DNA of 64,000 bases from Enoplolaimus lenunculus (Eukaryota > Nematoda > Enoplea > Enoplida > Thoracostomopsidae), in the NCBI GenBank assembly GCA_030248215.1, contig JASANG010003720.1, positions 248,001 through 312,000 on the forward strand, read 5' to 3'. Below are positions 1-12,500 of the stretch, in pieces. A program made the translations under genes and the position numbers. The notes beneath the pieces are model-generated. The model was not told the origin of the DNA and did no database searches. It worked only from the letters and a program-made list of their open reading frames with translations. Positions within the stretch are counted from its first letter, which is position 1. Every line of letters begins with the position of its first letter.

Positions 1-211
1 AATATTAACAGAATTATTAGTATATATTTCTATAACGGAAACGGACACCTATTTTTACCGGAAACGGGAAGGGAAACGAATATTCGGTTACATTCGGGTT
101 TCTGGTGTTTTGTTTTCCGCTTATTTAAAGTTCTAACTATTTTTGGTACGAGTTATCTTTTAGCCTTGTAATAAAAAATCAGTTAGCCCTGTAAGCGTAT
201 ACAAGATCAAC

Positions 212-418
212 GGTCCAGGTAAAGGTCAGGGGCGGAACGTTTTTCTGTGGGGCTCCAATAGAGTAAGCTTAAGCTTCAGACTAATTTTTTGACTTGGTTG
301 AGGCTTAGGCTTAGGCTTAGCCTTAGGAATATGCTCGTTCTGAGGCTTTGTTCAGGCTTTGGCTTAGGCTTAGGAATATTCTTATAATACCGTTCCAGCC
401 CCGTTCTTTACATTAGCC
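212..418 (-). mobile_element. TTAGGC MITE, copy 1
   Basis: Ends GGTCCAGG...TTAGCC, with two TTAGGC-rich blocks inside. Perfect 8-bp target duplication AGATCAAC at 204-211 and 419-426. Confidence 0.85.
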
Positions 419-502
419 AGATCAACCTACAGAATAAGTGCTTCGAAAATTAATTAAAAGTGATAAACTATTACAAAAATAGTATATACAATAGTTTGAA
501 GT

Positions 503-3500
503 ATGCAGGAAAAATTTATTCAACATCAACTTGCGCCGTGTATTAAACTGCCGTTAAATGCTCATTTTGCTGCGTTTAGGATCACAGTTGTTGAAAGCCG
601 AAGCTATTTTTGGTTTGCGTGGACACCTTTAGAAGGATTCATCGTCCCACAAGATTGGAAAGGCCGAACGTCGTTGGTAAATCCTTCAAGTACTCAATGG
701 GATCATGTTCGTCCAGTGGTAGACTACGATACCAAACCACCGGCTCCGAAATCCATAGTCGACGGTTATGGTAATTCTGTTTACGAAGTAGGCCTTGCGG
801 TTAAACCAAACGATCGTTCTCAAATTACAAATTTTGGATCCACACAAGTCCTTGGTCGATTTCCATTTGCGACTGGTTCATTGTTGCCTCGACAACAGAA
901 AGAATACCGAATTGAACCCGAAAGTATGTTTTGTATATATTTTTAATTTAGATTTTTACCTGTTATGTGTAGAATTTGGAATTGTGTTCTTAATACCGTG
1001 GTTATGCAAATTAAAAACGTATATATACATGGTTAAACCCATGTTACTTTAAAGGGCGTCCAGGTTTCTGGTGGGTCTATAAAAGAGTAGGTTTAGATTT
1101 TAGATTACAAGGCTTAGGCTTAGGCTTAGGCTTAGGCTTAGGCTTAGGCTTAGGCTTAGGCTTAGGCTTAGGCTTAGGAACTCATTTCTGCAACGCTTAG
1201 GCTTAGGCTTAGGAATACGATTAATCTACTGTTACACCTTTAAAAGTAACATTGGCCCATGGTTGCGATATAGTTGTCTTTCACGACTTTAGCAAGGGCC
1301 GCAGGTCGGAAAATATTTGTCTATAAGAATTGTTATGCGACGCTATGAGCCAACTCATGTGCGTTGATGTACGGTACATCAAAAGGTCTCCGACAACACG
1401 CGGATGGCATTCAAAAGCCACAATGTATTTCCTCTCTAAAATAGTTTTGGACCGCTTATCAAAAAGCAGTTTTAGTAACATAGATACATTTTGCGTCAGC
1501 GGGAGCGACCAATATGTAGAACAAGGGCGGAACAATAGTTGAAACATATTACTAAGCATACGCCTAAAGTGTAAGAATCAGCTTATACTTGACTGTAAAC
1601 AAAAAATTAGTCTAAAGCTTAAGCTTAGTTTATTCCAGTCCCACAGAAAAACGTACCGTTCCTGATCTTTACATGAGGTTTTTATATGCTTGTACGGGAA
1701 CATCGCTTCTCCCCTCATTTTCCATTTACAAAGGATAACGTAATTTTTTACAGTACTCAAATACAATTAACGGTCCATGTATGGAAAGTAGTATAAGCAT
1801 TTTCCTAAGCCTAAGCCTACGCCTAAGCATAAGTTTAAGCGTAAACATGAGCCTATTCCTAAACCTAAGCCTAAGCCTAAGCCTAAGCAAAAAAGCTAGT
1901 CTAAAGCTTAAACTGACTCCATAACAGCCCCGTAGGAAAACGATCCGCCCCTGTTCTATACATGGGCCCAATTGGCCCGGCCCTGTTCTATACATGGGCT
2001 CAATTGGCCCGGCCCTGTTCTATACATGGGCTCAATTGGCCCGGCCCTGTTCTATACATGGGCTCAATTGGCCCGGCCCTGTTCTATACATACCCAATTG
2101 CCCTGCCCTGTTCTATACGTGGCTCAATTGGCCCGGCCCTGTTCTATACATGGGCTCAATTGGCCCGGCCCTGTTCTATGCATAAGCCCAATTGGCCCTG
2201 CCCTGTTCTATACGTGGGCCCAATTGGCCCGGCCCTGTTCTATACATGGGCTCAATTGGCCCGGCCCTGTTCTATGCATAAGCCCAATTGGCCCGGCCCT
2301 GTTCTATACATGGGCTCAATTGGCCCGGCCCTGTTCTATGCATAAGCCCAATTGGCCCGGCCCTGTTCTATACATGGGCTCAATTGGCCCGGCCCTGTTC
2401 TATACATGGGCTCAATTGGCCCGGCCCTGTTCTATACATGGGCTCAATTGGCCCGGCCCTGTTCTATACATGGGCTCAATTGGCCCGGCCCTGTTCTATG
2501 CATAAGCCCAATTGGCCCGGCCCTGTTCTATACATGGGCTCAATTGGCCCGGCCCTGTTCTATGCATAAGCCCAATTGGCCCGGCCCTGTTCTATGCATA
2601 AGCCCAATTGGCCCGGCCCTGTTCTATACATGGGCTCAATTGGCCCGGCCCTGTTCTATGCATAAGCCCAATTGCCGGCCCTGTTCTATACATGGGCTCA
2701 ATTGCCTGGCCCTGTTCTATGCATAAGCCCAATTGGCCCGGCCCTGTTCTATACATGGGCTCAATTGCCCGCCCTGTTCTATACATGGCCCAATTGGCCC
2801 GGCCCTGTTCTATACATGCTAATTGGCCCCCTGTTCTATGCATAAGCCCAATTGCCCGCCCTGTTCTATCATGGGCTCAATTGGCCCGCCCTGTTCTATG
2901 CATAAGCCCAATTGCCCGGCCCTGTTCTATACATGGGCTCAATTGCCCGCCCTGTTCTCTACATGGGCTCACTTGGCCCGGCCCTGTTCTATCCATGGGC
3001 TCAATTGGCCCGGCCCTGTTCTATGCATAAGCCCAATTGGCCCGGCCCTGTTCTATGCATAAGCCCAATTGGCCCGGCCCTGTTCTATGCATAAGCCCAA
3101 TTGGCCCGGCCCTGTTCTATACATGGGCTCAATTGGCCCGGCCCTGTTCTATACATGGGCTCAATTGGCCCGGCCCCGTTCTATACATGGGCTCAATTGG
3201 CCCGGCCCTGTTCTATGCATAAGCCCAATTGGCCCGGCCCTGTTCTATACATGGGCTCAATTGGCCCGGCCCTGTTCTATACATGGGCTCAATTGGCCTG
3301 GCCCTGTTCTATACATGGGGGCTCAATTGGCCCGGCCCTGTTCTATGCATAAGCAACACCCACCCAATTGGCCCGGCCCTGTTCTATACATGGGCTCAAT
3401 TGGCCCGGCCCTGTTCTATGCATAAGCCCAATTGGCCCGGCCCTGTTCTATACATGGGCTCAATTGGCCCGGCCCTGTTCTATACATGGGCCCAATTGGC

Positions 3501-6500
3501 CCGGCCCTGTTCTAACATGGGCCCAATTGCCCCGACCCTGTTCTAGCAAAGCCACAATTGGCCCGGCCTTTCTATATGGCCGGCCGATACATGGGCTCAA
3601 TTGGCCCGGCCCTGTTCTATGCATAAGCCCAATTGGGCCCGGCCCTGTTCTATACATGGGCTCAATTGGCCCGGCCCTGTTCTATACATGGGCTATTGCG
3701 CCGCCCTGTTCTATACATGGGCTCAATTGGCCCGCCCTATGCATAAGCCCATTGGCCCGGCCCTGTTCTATACATGGGCTCAATTGGCCCGGCCCTGTTC
3801 TATGCATAAGCCCAATTGGCCCGGCCTTCTCACTGGGCTATTCCCCCTCTATACTGCTAAAAAACCAAGCCCATGAGAGCCCCTTGGGCCCTGTTTATGC
3901 AAGCCCAAAGGCCCTGTTCTATGCATAAGCCCAATTGGCCCGGCCCTGTTCTATACATGGGCTCAATTGGCCCGGCCCTGTATATACATGGGCTCAATTG
4001 GCCCGGCCCTGTTCTATACATAAGCCCAATTGGCCCGCCTGTCTATATGGGCTCCCCTCTATCATAGCCCAATTGGCCCGGCCCTGTTCTATACATGGGC
4101 TCAATTGGCCCCGGCCTCTATACATGGGCTCAATTGGCCCGGCCCTTCATCAGGGCTTGGGCCCGGCCTGTTCTATGCATAAGCCCAATTGGCCCGGCCC
4201 TGTTCTATACTTGGGCTCAATTGGCCCCCTTTATCATACCAATTGGCCCGCCTTTTATATGGCTCAATTGGCCGCCGTCCCTTTCTATACATGGGCTCAA
4301 TTGGCGGCGCCTGTTCTATACATGGGCTCAATTGGCCCGCCCTGTTCTATGGGCATAAGGCCTTTATGCAATTGCCCGCCTGTTCTATACATGGGCCCAA
4401 TTGGCCCGGCCCTGTTCTATGCATAAGCCCAATTGGCCCGGCCCTGTTCTATACATGGGCTCAATTGGCCCGGCCCTGTTCTATACAACAGCCCAATTGG
4501 CCCGGCCCTGTTCTAACACCCCCCCCCCCCCTCTCTATGCCCAATTGGCCGGCCCTGTTCTATACATGGGCTCAATTGGCCCGGCCCTGTTCTATGCATA
4601 AGCCCAATTGGCCCGGCCCTGTTCTATACATGGGCTCAATTGCCCGGCCCTGTTCTATACATGGGCTCAATTGCCCGGCCCTGTTCTATACATTTGCTCA
4701 ATTGGCCCGGCGCTGTTCTATACATAGCCCAATTGGCCCGGCCCTGTTCTATACATGGGCTCAATTGGCCCGGCCCGTTCACAAAGCCCAATTGGCCCGG
4801 CCCTTTCTATACATAGCCCATTGGCCCTGTTCTATACATGGGCCCAATTGGCCCGGCCCTGTTCTATACATGATCCCAATTGGCCCGGCCCTGTTCTATA
4901 CATGATCCCAATTGGCCCGGCCCTGTTCTATACATGATCCCAATTGGCCCGGCCCTGTTCTATACATGGGCTCAATTGGCCCGGCCCTGTTCTATGCATA
5001 AGCCCAATTGGCTGGGCCCAATTGGCCCGGCCCTGTTCTATGCATAAGCCCAATTGGCCCGGCCCTGTTCTATACATGGGCTCAATTGGCCCGGCCCTGT
5101 TCTATACATGGGCTCAATTGGCCCGGCCCTGTTCTATGCATAAGCCCAATTGGCCCGGCCCTGTTCTATACATGGGCCCAATTGGCCCGGCCCTGTTCTA
5201 TACACGAGCCCAATTAACGATTTGCGTTCATTTTTCAGTTGGATGTGCGTTCAAACCGTGCAAAAACGGTGGCACATGTGTTTCTGCGTCACTGGACCGA
5301 ATTACCGCAAGCTACGTTTGTAAATGTCCGAACGGGTTCGATGGGAAAAACTGCGAACGTAAGTGACGTTTCATCGGCTTTGAACGCAACATTGTTGTAT
5401 AAACGAAAAAGGCCCATGTATAAGAACAGGGCCAGAACAGTAGTATAAGCATATTCATAAGCCTAAGCCTAAGCCTAAGCGTACAGATGAGCCTATTCCT
5501 AAGCCTACGCCTAATCCTAAGCCTAGGCGTATAGATGCCCGTATTCTTAAGCCTAAGCCTAGCCTAAGCCTAAGCAAAAAAGTAGTCTAAAGCTTAAACT
5601 GACTCTATTATAGCCCCTACGGAAAACGATCCGGCCCTGTTCTATACATGGGTCACGGACAAGTTATGACTAAAGCAGAAACTTATGATAAAGCCTTCTA
5701 GTTTCCGAGGCATCGCCGTATTTATCACTTAAATCTTGATTTTTGCACATAAACCGCTAAGTTTGTAAATGTCAAGCAATTTTTTTCAAATTTTGTACAA
5801 TTTTATGGGCATCGACGTCTTGAACAATTGTTATTGGTCAGCGGTGTTAAAATTTTGTAGACTCGCCTTATTTACCTACACTGCAAAAAAAATAGTGAGT
5901 CAAATATTGACTTTCTCCGAAACAGGCTTTTCCGGACTACACAAAACTGAGTCAAAATTCAACTCCGGCAGAGACAAATTCGACTCCCTGAACGTCGCTC
6001 GGATAAGTCAAATTTGACTATGGCAGAGTTGAATTTTGACTCAGTTTGTGTAGTCCGAAAAAGCCTATTTTGGAAAGGGTCAATATTTGACTAACCATTT
6101 TTTTGCAGTGTGCCGTCCAACTTTATATATAAAATCATTTTTAGTAAAAGATCAATGTGAGAAAAATCCGTGCGAAAATGGAAAATGTGTTTCAAAGCTG
6201 AACGGATATCTGTGCGAATGCAATCATGGATGGGGTGGCTCACGATGCCAGCGTACGTCTTTACAGTCGTTTTAGATTTTGTCTCAATAAGCCCCATTTT
6301 TCCCAATGAATATAGTTAGGTTTTGCATCTGAGATCACATTTCAGAGCTAGGATTTGAATCCCAATCCCAGCAATTGAAATGGCTACGCAAATCCACATT
6401 TCAAAGCTTTATTTGAATCCCGATACCAGCAATTGAAATGGCCACACAAATCCACATTTCAAAGCTTTATTTGAATCCCGATCCCAGCAATTGAAATAGC

Positions 6501-9500
6501 TACGCAAATCCAAATTTCAAAACTATATTTGAATTCCGATACCAGCAATTGAAATGGCTACGCAAATCCACATTTCAAAACTTAATTTGAATCCCGATGC
6601 CAGCAACTGACGACGGGGTTCACCATCAAGACTGAACTATAAAAATTTATTTATCAAGGCCTATGTTACTTTTAGGGTAGTAACAGCATATTAAGCGTCT
6701 ACTTAAGCCTAAGCCTAAGCGTTGCAAAAGCGTATGCCTTAGCCTAAGCCTATGCTTAAGCAAAAAATGTAGTCTAGAATGTAAGCCTTTTGTTTCACAG
6801 ATCCAATAGAAACCGAGACGGCCCAAAGTAAAATGGTCCAAGCTCTCGAGTCGGCTTGTATGGTTTTTTTGGAGATTTGGTATTGAACATACGGCTCATA
6901 ACTCTAGTGCACTCATGGGCCGGTGTGGGTGTCATAACGGGTGGCCAATGAGGCCGCAGCGTCACAGCCAACACCTGCGACGGTCCCGTAACGAGTGTTT
7001 CGAAATTTAGAATGAAAATCCATTTTTTGACTCACGTCATTCGTGAATCCTTTTGTGATGATCCGCTACACAGATACAACTCAGAGCTTGTCAGGCCATG
7101 ACACACTCGTCATGAGCGCACAGTTGAACTATGCGAGAAACGGTTAATTTTGGTGTTATTTGTTTAATTTAAGAAAGATGTGAACGGTTGGAGCATAAAA
7201 TTTATCCTTAAAATGAAACGTTGACATTTGGACTTTATTTGTAAATTAGTTGTGGCAAAACCGGCGTTCAAAATTTTAAACTATACACATTTTGAAATAT
7301 ACAGAACATAGAGAACTATAAATTGTTTAAAGTTAACCAATTTCCAGTTTTGCTTGATACCGTCGACGATATAAATTTTCTACCCAATACAGAGACCGGG
7401 AACAGCAGGGTCAAGCTTGAATATAAAACGACCGTTGATTGTTTCAGTACGATGTCCACCTGATATTTGCTTGAATGGTGGCATCTGCCGGGTCAACGAT
7501 TTTGCGCAGTACACGTGTGAATGCAAGGAAGGATATGATGGAAGAAGTTGCGAACGAGGTAAAACTGTGGGCGTACGAGCCAATTTTGGATCAGGATGGG
7601 CGGGTACCCAAAACTGACTGAAGCTTTTTTGGTCTTCGAAAAAAAATTGACAAGCCACCATGAGCAGAGTTGTTATCTGATAGAAATTAAGTCGTAACGG
7701 GAACAGACGTGGTTTGTCTGGCTTGCGTCTCAGCGACACTGGTGCAGGAATGATCCTATTTTCGTTATTGGGTTCCACTTTGCAATCTGTACTGACCATC
7801 ATTGAGGTTATCGGCTAAAAGTTTTGCAACTCAAGCTTGTTAAGGGCACATTATTGCTATGTTTAATGTAAACCTCCCCGTTAGGGTTGCGCTATACTTT
7901 TGTCGACGTCCGGTGCTGTCAGTCTCCCGTACGGTGCCGTCCGCGACTGTCCCTCACCCGTACGGCGCCGTCAGTCACCTTGCGGTATCGGATGCAAATA
8001 TCTCACGTACAAATAACGTACGCAACGAACGGTGACGGACGGCGTCGTACGGATGACGGACGGCGCCGTACAAGTGACGAACGGCGCCGTACAAGTGACG
8101 AACGGCGCCGTACAAGTGACGAACGGCGCCGTACCAGTGAAGGACGGCACCATACGGGTGAACCACGGTGATGGAGGGCGCCGAACGTCGAGTATAGCGC
8201 AACCCTAGCGCGTGTATCTATAGCTACAAATTTTACGACGTGTTAAGGTTGAATTTATCCGGCATAAACTACGCTGTTAGAATTAAGAGCAGCGTTTAAA
8301 GATCAGAGATGGAACGTTTTTCTGCGACACTGTAATAGAGTAAGCTTAAACTTTAGGCAGACTAACTTTTGCTCAGGTTAGGCTTACGCTTAAGCAGTGA
8401 TATTCGAAAACATTTTTATTACCGTTCGAGAATATTTCATTTCGGGTGAGTTATATGTAAAGTAAAACTGAGACGCCATCGAGCAGAGGCAAGCTAATCA
8501 TCCATTGGGCTTAGACTTAATAGATATAAGCACATTCTTACGCTCAAACTTAGGCTTAGGAATATGCCTATGCTACTGGTACGGCCCTGTTTTATACATT
8601 GTTCCCTTATTCCAAGCAAAGGGATACGTTGCATACCCTTGTCAAAATATCATCCGCTGTTATCTTTAACCAGTATAAAACGTTGGACTTGGAGTTTACG
8701 ACCCAGGCAAGAAACGCCCTAATAGGCCACCCTTCGTCTATTTATCAGCGCTGCGGTCTGTGCATTAGTTTACCTGTGCAGTGGCGCCGGGCATTCGGGT
8801 TCAGGGGTCAAAAATCAATGGTCCATCAAATACGATCATTAAAAAATTTTTACTTCAGACAAAAATGAATGTGCATCATTTCCGTGCAAAAATGGTGGAA
8901 CTTGCCGAGATAAATTCAACGATTATACTTGCGACTGCGCCCGTGGCTTCGTTGGTCGTAACTGTGAACGTAAGTTTGGTAAAATTTGAATGAAATATTA
9001 AAATAGAATGTGTCTTTGAGAAATTATTGCAGTTTCTTTATTTTTGAACTATGGTTTAACGCTGTTTTCGGGCACTGCTACATCTTGTAAAATGTTATTA
9101 TTTTTTAGAAAGTAACTAAACCAGCAGTGAACGGGCCCGTAGCCAAAGTGGGTCAGACGGTCTGAGCCACCGTGGAAAAATGTTGCCACCCCCTAGGATG
9201 TTGTCAACACTGTAAGTCAACGAAAAAACCGTTGTATGCCTGAAAAGTTTTTGCCTCCACCCGAGAATAAGAAAAGCTGGCAACGGACAGTAAACAGTCA
9301 ATTTTGATTTTATTTCAACTTTCAAATACACATTTGTTGGAGAATTGTTTGAAAACTTTTATCAGGGCCGTGTGTTGATATTTATGGCCAGTGTGACGAA
9401 TGGGCAAACCTTCATAATAAATGCGTTCTTCGGCCGTTGACTGATTTTTTCGATCGAATGTGTCCTGTGTCGTGCAGTTATTGTGAAAAAGATGCGCGTA

Positions 9501-12500
9501 TTGGTAATTCGTCAATTTTAAATTATCATTTGTAATAAACTATTTTAATTAGAGACCAATGTTACTTTAACGGGGCGTAACAGCAGATTAAGCGTATTCC
9601 TAAGCGGACGCCTAAGTCTAAGCGTTGCAAGAATGTGTTCCTAAAGTTACATGGGCCAAATTAGACGTAGTTCGGTTGTTTATTTCAGCCCCAAAAATTT
9701 TACGTCTGTCGACCATAAACCAAAAATTCCTATACGATGCATAACAGAAAAATTTAAGTACACTGTAAATTTTAGTGAGTTGATTTTAACTCGAGTTGAA
9801 TCCACTCAGAAGTCATGAATTAGGTCTTTTAGAACTCATATTCTTAAATTCACTGAACACATTCTGAGTTAAATTAATGAACTCACCCGGAATTAAATCA
9901 ACTCAGAGTGAGTTAAATTTTACTGCTATTAAACTCAGAATTGACCAAAATGACTAATTCTCTGTGTGAGCTGATTAATAAACTCATTGCAATTTACAGT
10001 GTAACATTCTACTGTTTATCAATAACTAATTCGTATTTCAGACTGGGTATATTTTATAGGCTACAGTAATTACTTCATTGGTTCAATTATATACAATTTT
10101 ATATAAACTGATGCCTAAAAGCCTATTCTTCTAAGCAACATAATCCGGCCAATGTAAAGAACAGGGTCGGAACAGCGTTATAAGCAAATTCCTAAGCCTA
10201 AGCTAAAGCCTAACCTAAAAACAAGAATGAGCATATTCCTAAGCCTAAGCCTAAGCATAAGCCAAGCAAAAAATTATTCTAAGTTAAGCTTACTCTATTG
10301 CAGTATCACAGAAAAACTATGCCCCCATGATCTTTACATGGGCCCATAATACCATCGCGTATTATTTGATTTCAGCTCAAGCAGCGTTATACCGTTTGAC
10401 ACTTAGTAGTCGCCGTGCATTCTGCATCATAACATTTTTCAACCGATTCAGCCTCTACAAGAGCTGAATCAAACAAATTAACCCCTTCTCACGTTGAGTT
10501 GCCTGCAGGCAACTCAGCGCACTGTATATACGTTAAATAGTATATATCGCACCGTGTTTAACAATTGCAACACGTATACATAGTACTAATTCATCACAAG
10601 ACGTAAGAGCCTCCTCGGGCTCGAGCGTCAAGCTCCCATAGCTGAGTGGTGATGGTATACGCCTCCCACTCCAGTCACTGGAGTTCGAATCCTTGCATAA
10701 AAGTAGGTCTCAGGAGAAATAGAAAATATTCATGTGAGAAAGGGTTAATATTATTTTTATGTCATTTATTGAAACGTTTAATTTCAAGTTTTGACTGGAC
10801 CACCAACGATTCCTGATTTGGACTCAGTTGACTGGCTGGTCGGTAAATGGAAAGCGGTCAGTTACTCAGATTCACATTTCCCGGTTCCGTTTTATTTTCC
10901 GCCTGGAGTGACTCAAGGATACGAAGAAACGATGGAATTCGCTGTCAGCGTAGTACCGGCATTTGGCGCTCCTTACTTAAATTATACGTATGTTGCTTGC
11001 GGATACGGGATTCATTTGGTGTTGAGTTTAATTGCGTTTATTGCAGCGAATTTTAAGCATATTTACGAATTGTCATTCATTTTGAGTGAGAAAAAAATTT
11101 GCAAATATACACTTATATGTTACTCAAAATCGAGTCAAAAGCCAGTACAAATTTGGTAATTTAGAAAAGCCCGAATATAATTTCAAATGCCAAAAATTGT
11201 TCGAAATCAAATGCGTCCGTCGAATTTGCAGAAATTTTAATGTTTAATCAGCGTCGTGAAAGTACGTTTTGCCTCGCTTTATAGCAGATTTGTTATGAAA
11301 CAAGGGCTGGGTTTCCAAAACCCTACATTAAGTACAACTTTGTACTTAAGTACGTGCTAAGCAATTGCTTAACCATTACCTCGTTTTTAAAAGTGTATTT
11401 AAGTAAAATACTTAAGTCGCTGACTAAATTTGTTGTGTTACAAAGTAACCGTTGACGCATACTAACCTTGGTTTAATTAAAATTATAGACTCATGAAGTC
11501 TGCTTAATATAAACCGAAACTATAACGTCTTTGTTATCTGACAATAGATTTTATATAGGCGTTTGTTTGTTTTTGCTCAAAAAGTTAAGTATTACTTAAG
11601 TCGGAGACTTAATTAATGACTTAAGTAAAACTTAGCTAAATACTTAAGTAAGATTTTAGAAACCCAGCCAATGTCAAAACCGCTTTTCAGCAAGGCACAC
11701 TATTAATTCTTGTGGTTGGTAAATGCGATACATACGTAAAAACATCATTGTCTATCTTTTTATATCGACTTTCGATTAATTTAACCTTAAAGCACTATTC
11801 ATACGTGCAAGTTTTTACTGCGAGAACTCGCAGCTGCAACTTGTACTTGCAAGTTTTGTCCAAAATGCCTTTCGAAAAACTTGCTGCAGCAAATAATACA
11901 TTAAAACAATTGTTATGAATTTAGTTTACATGTGTCAATAACCATGAAACTTCACTGAATTTAATGAAAAAATGCAAGTTCTGCGTGCAATTTGCAGCTG
12001 CAATTTCTCGAAGCAAAAAACTTGCACGTGTAAATAGGGCTTAAAGTACGATATTTCTTAATGTTTTTGCCGATACAAAAACGATACTAACTTTAACGCA
12101 ATGTGCTTGCTGTATATTTCAGGTCTGTTGCAGTCAGCTCATATGACTACAGAGATGTGCATAGCGTATCAGGGTTCTACATAGTGGAACCACGAACCAA
12201 ACCCAACCTTAGATCTGCGCTGAAAACGGTATCAAATAACGGTACTGTTCACACTATATTTGCTTTACTACGCGTAAATTATTGCAGACTTTTACTGCAG
12301 AAGTGTTCAAATTTACACTTTTTTTTACGTATTCTGCAATTTTAAAATTTAAAATAAGAGTTAATACCTCGGGGTTAAGTAAACGAAACTATTGCGATTC
12401 GAAGTAGATACTTTATAATTTGAGCTATACTGTAAATTCCAATGAGTTCATTTATCAATACAGCTAGCGAGTTAGTTATTTGTGAATTAATATGAGTGAA

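Noticed and set aside
1111-1179. A chromosome end or fusion scar (TTAGGC run)
   Set aside because: The run is short, lies inside a MITE with matching 8-bp flanks, and both orientations occur throughout the window.
1962-5366. Long open frames with Met-Ala-Arg-Pro-Cys-like repeats
   Set aside because: They are read-through of the 32-bp satellite in all three frames. A 32-bp unit is not a multiple of three, indels shift the frame throughout, and there are no splice sites or promoter.
7380-7802. 140-codon minus-strand open frame
   Set aside because: It is antisense to the EGF-3 exon, whose frame, cysteines and splice phases are clearly coding.
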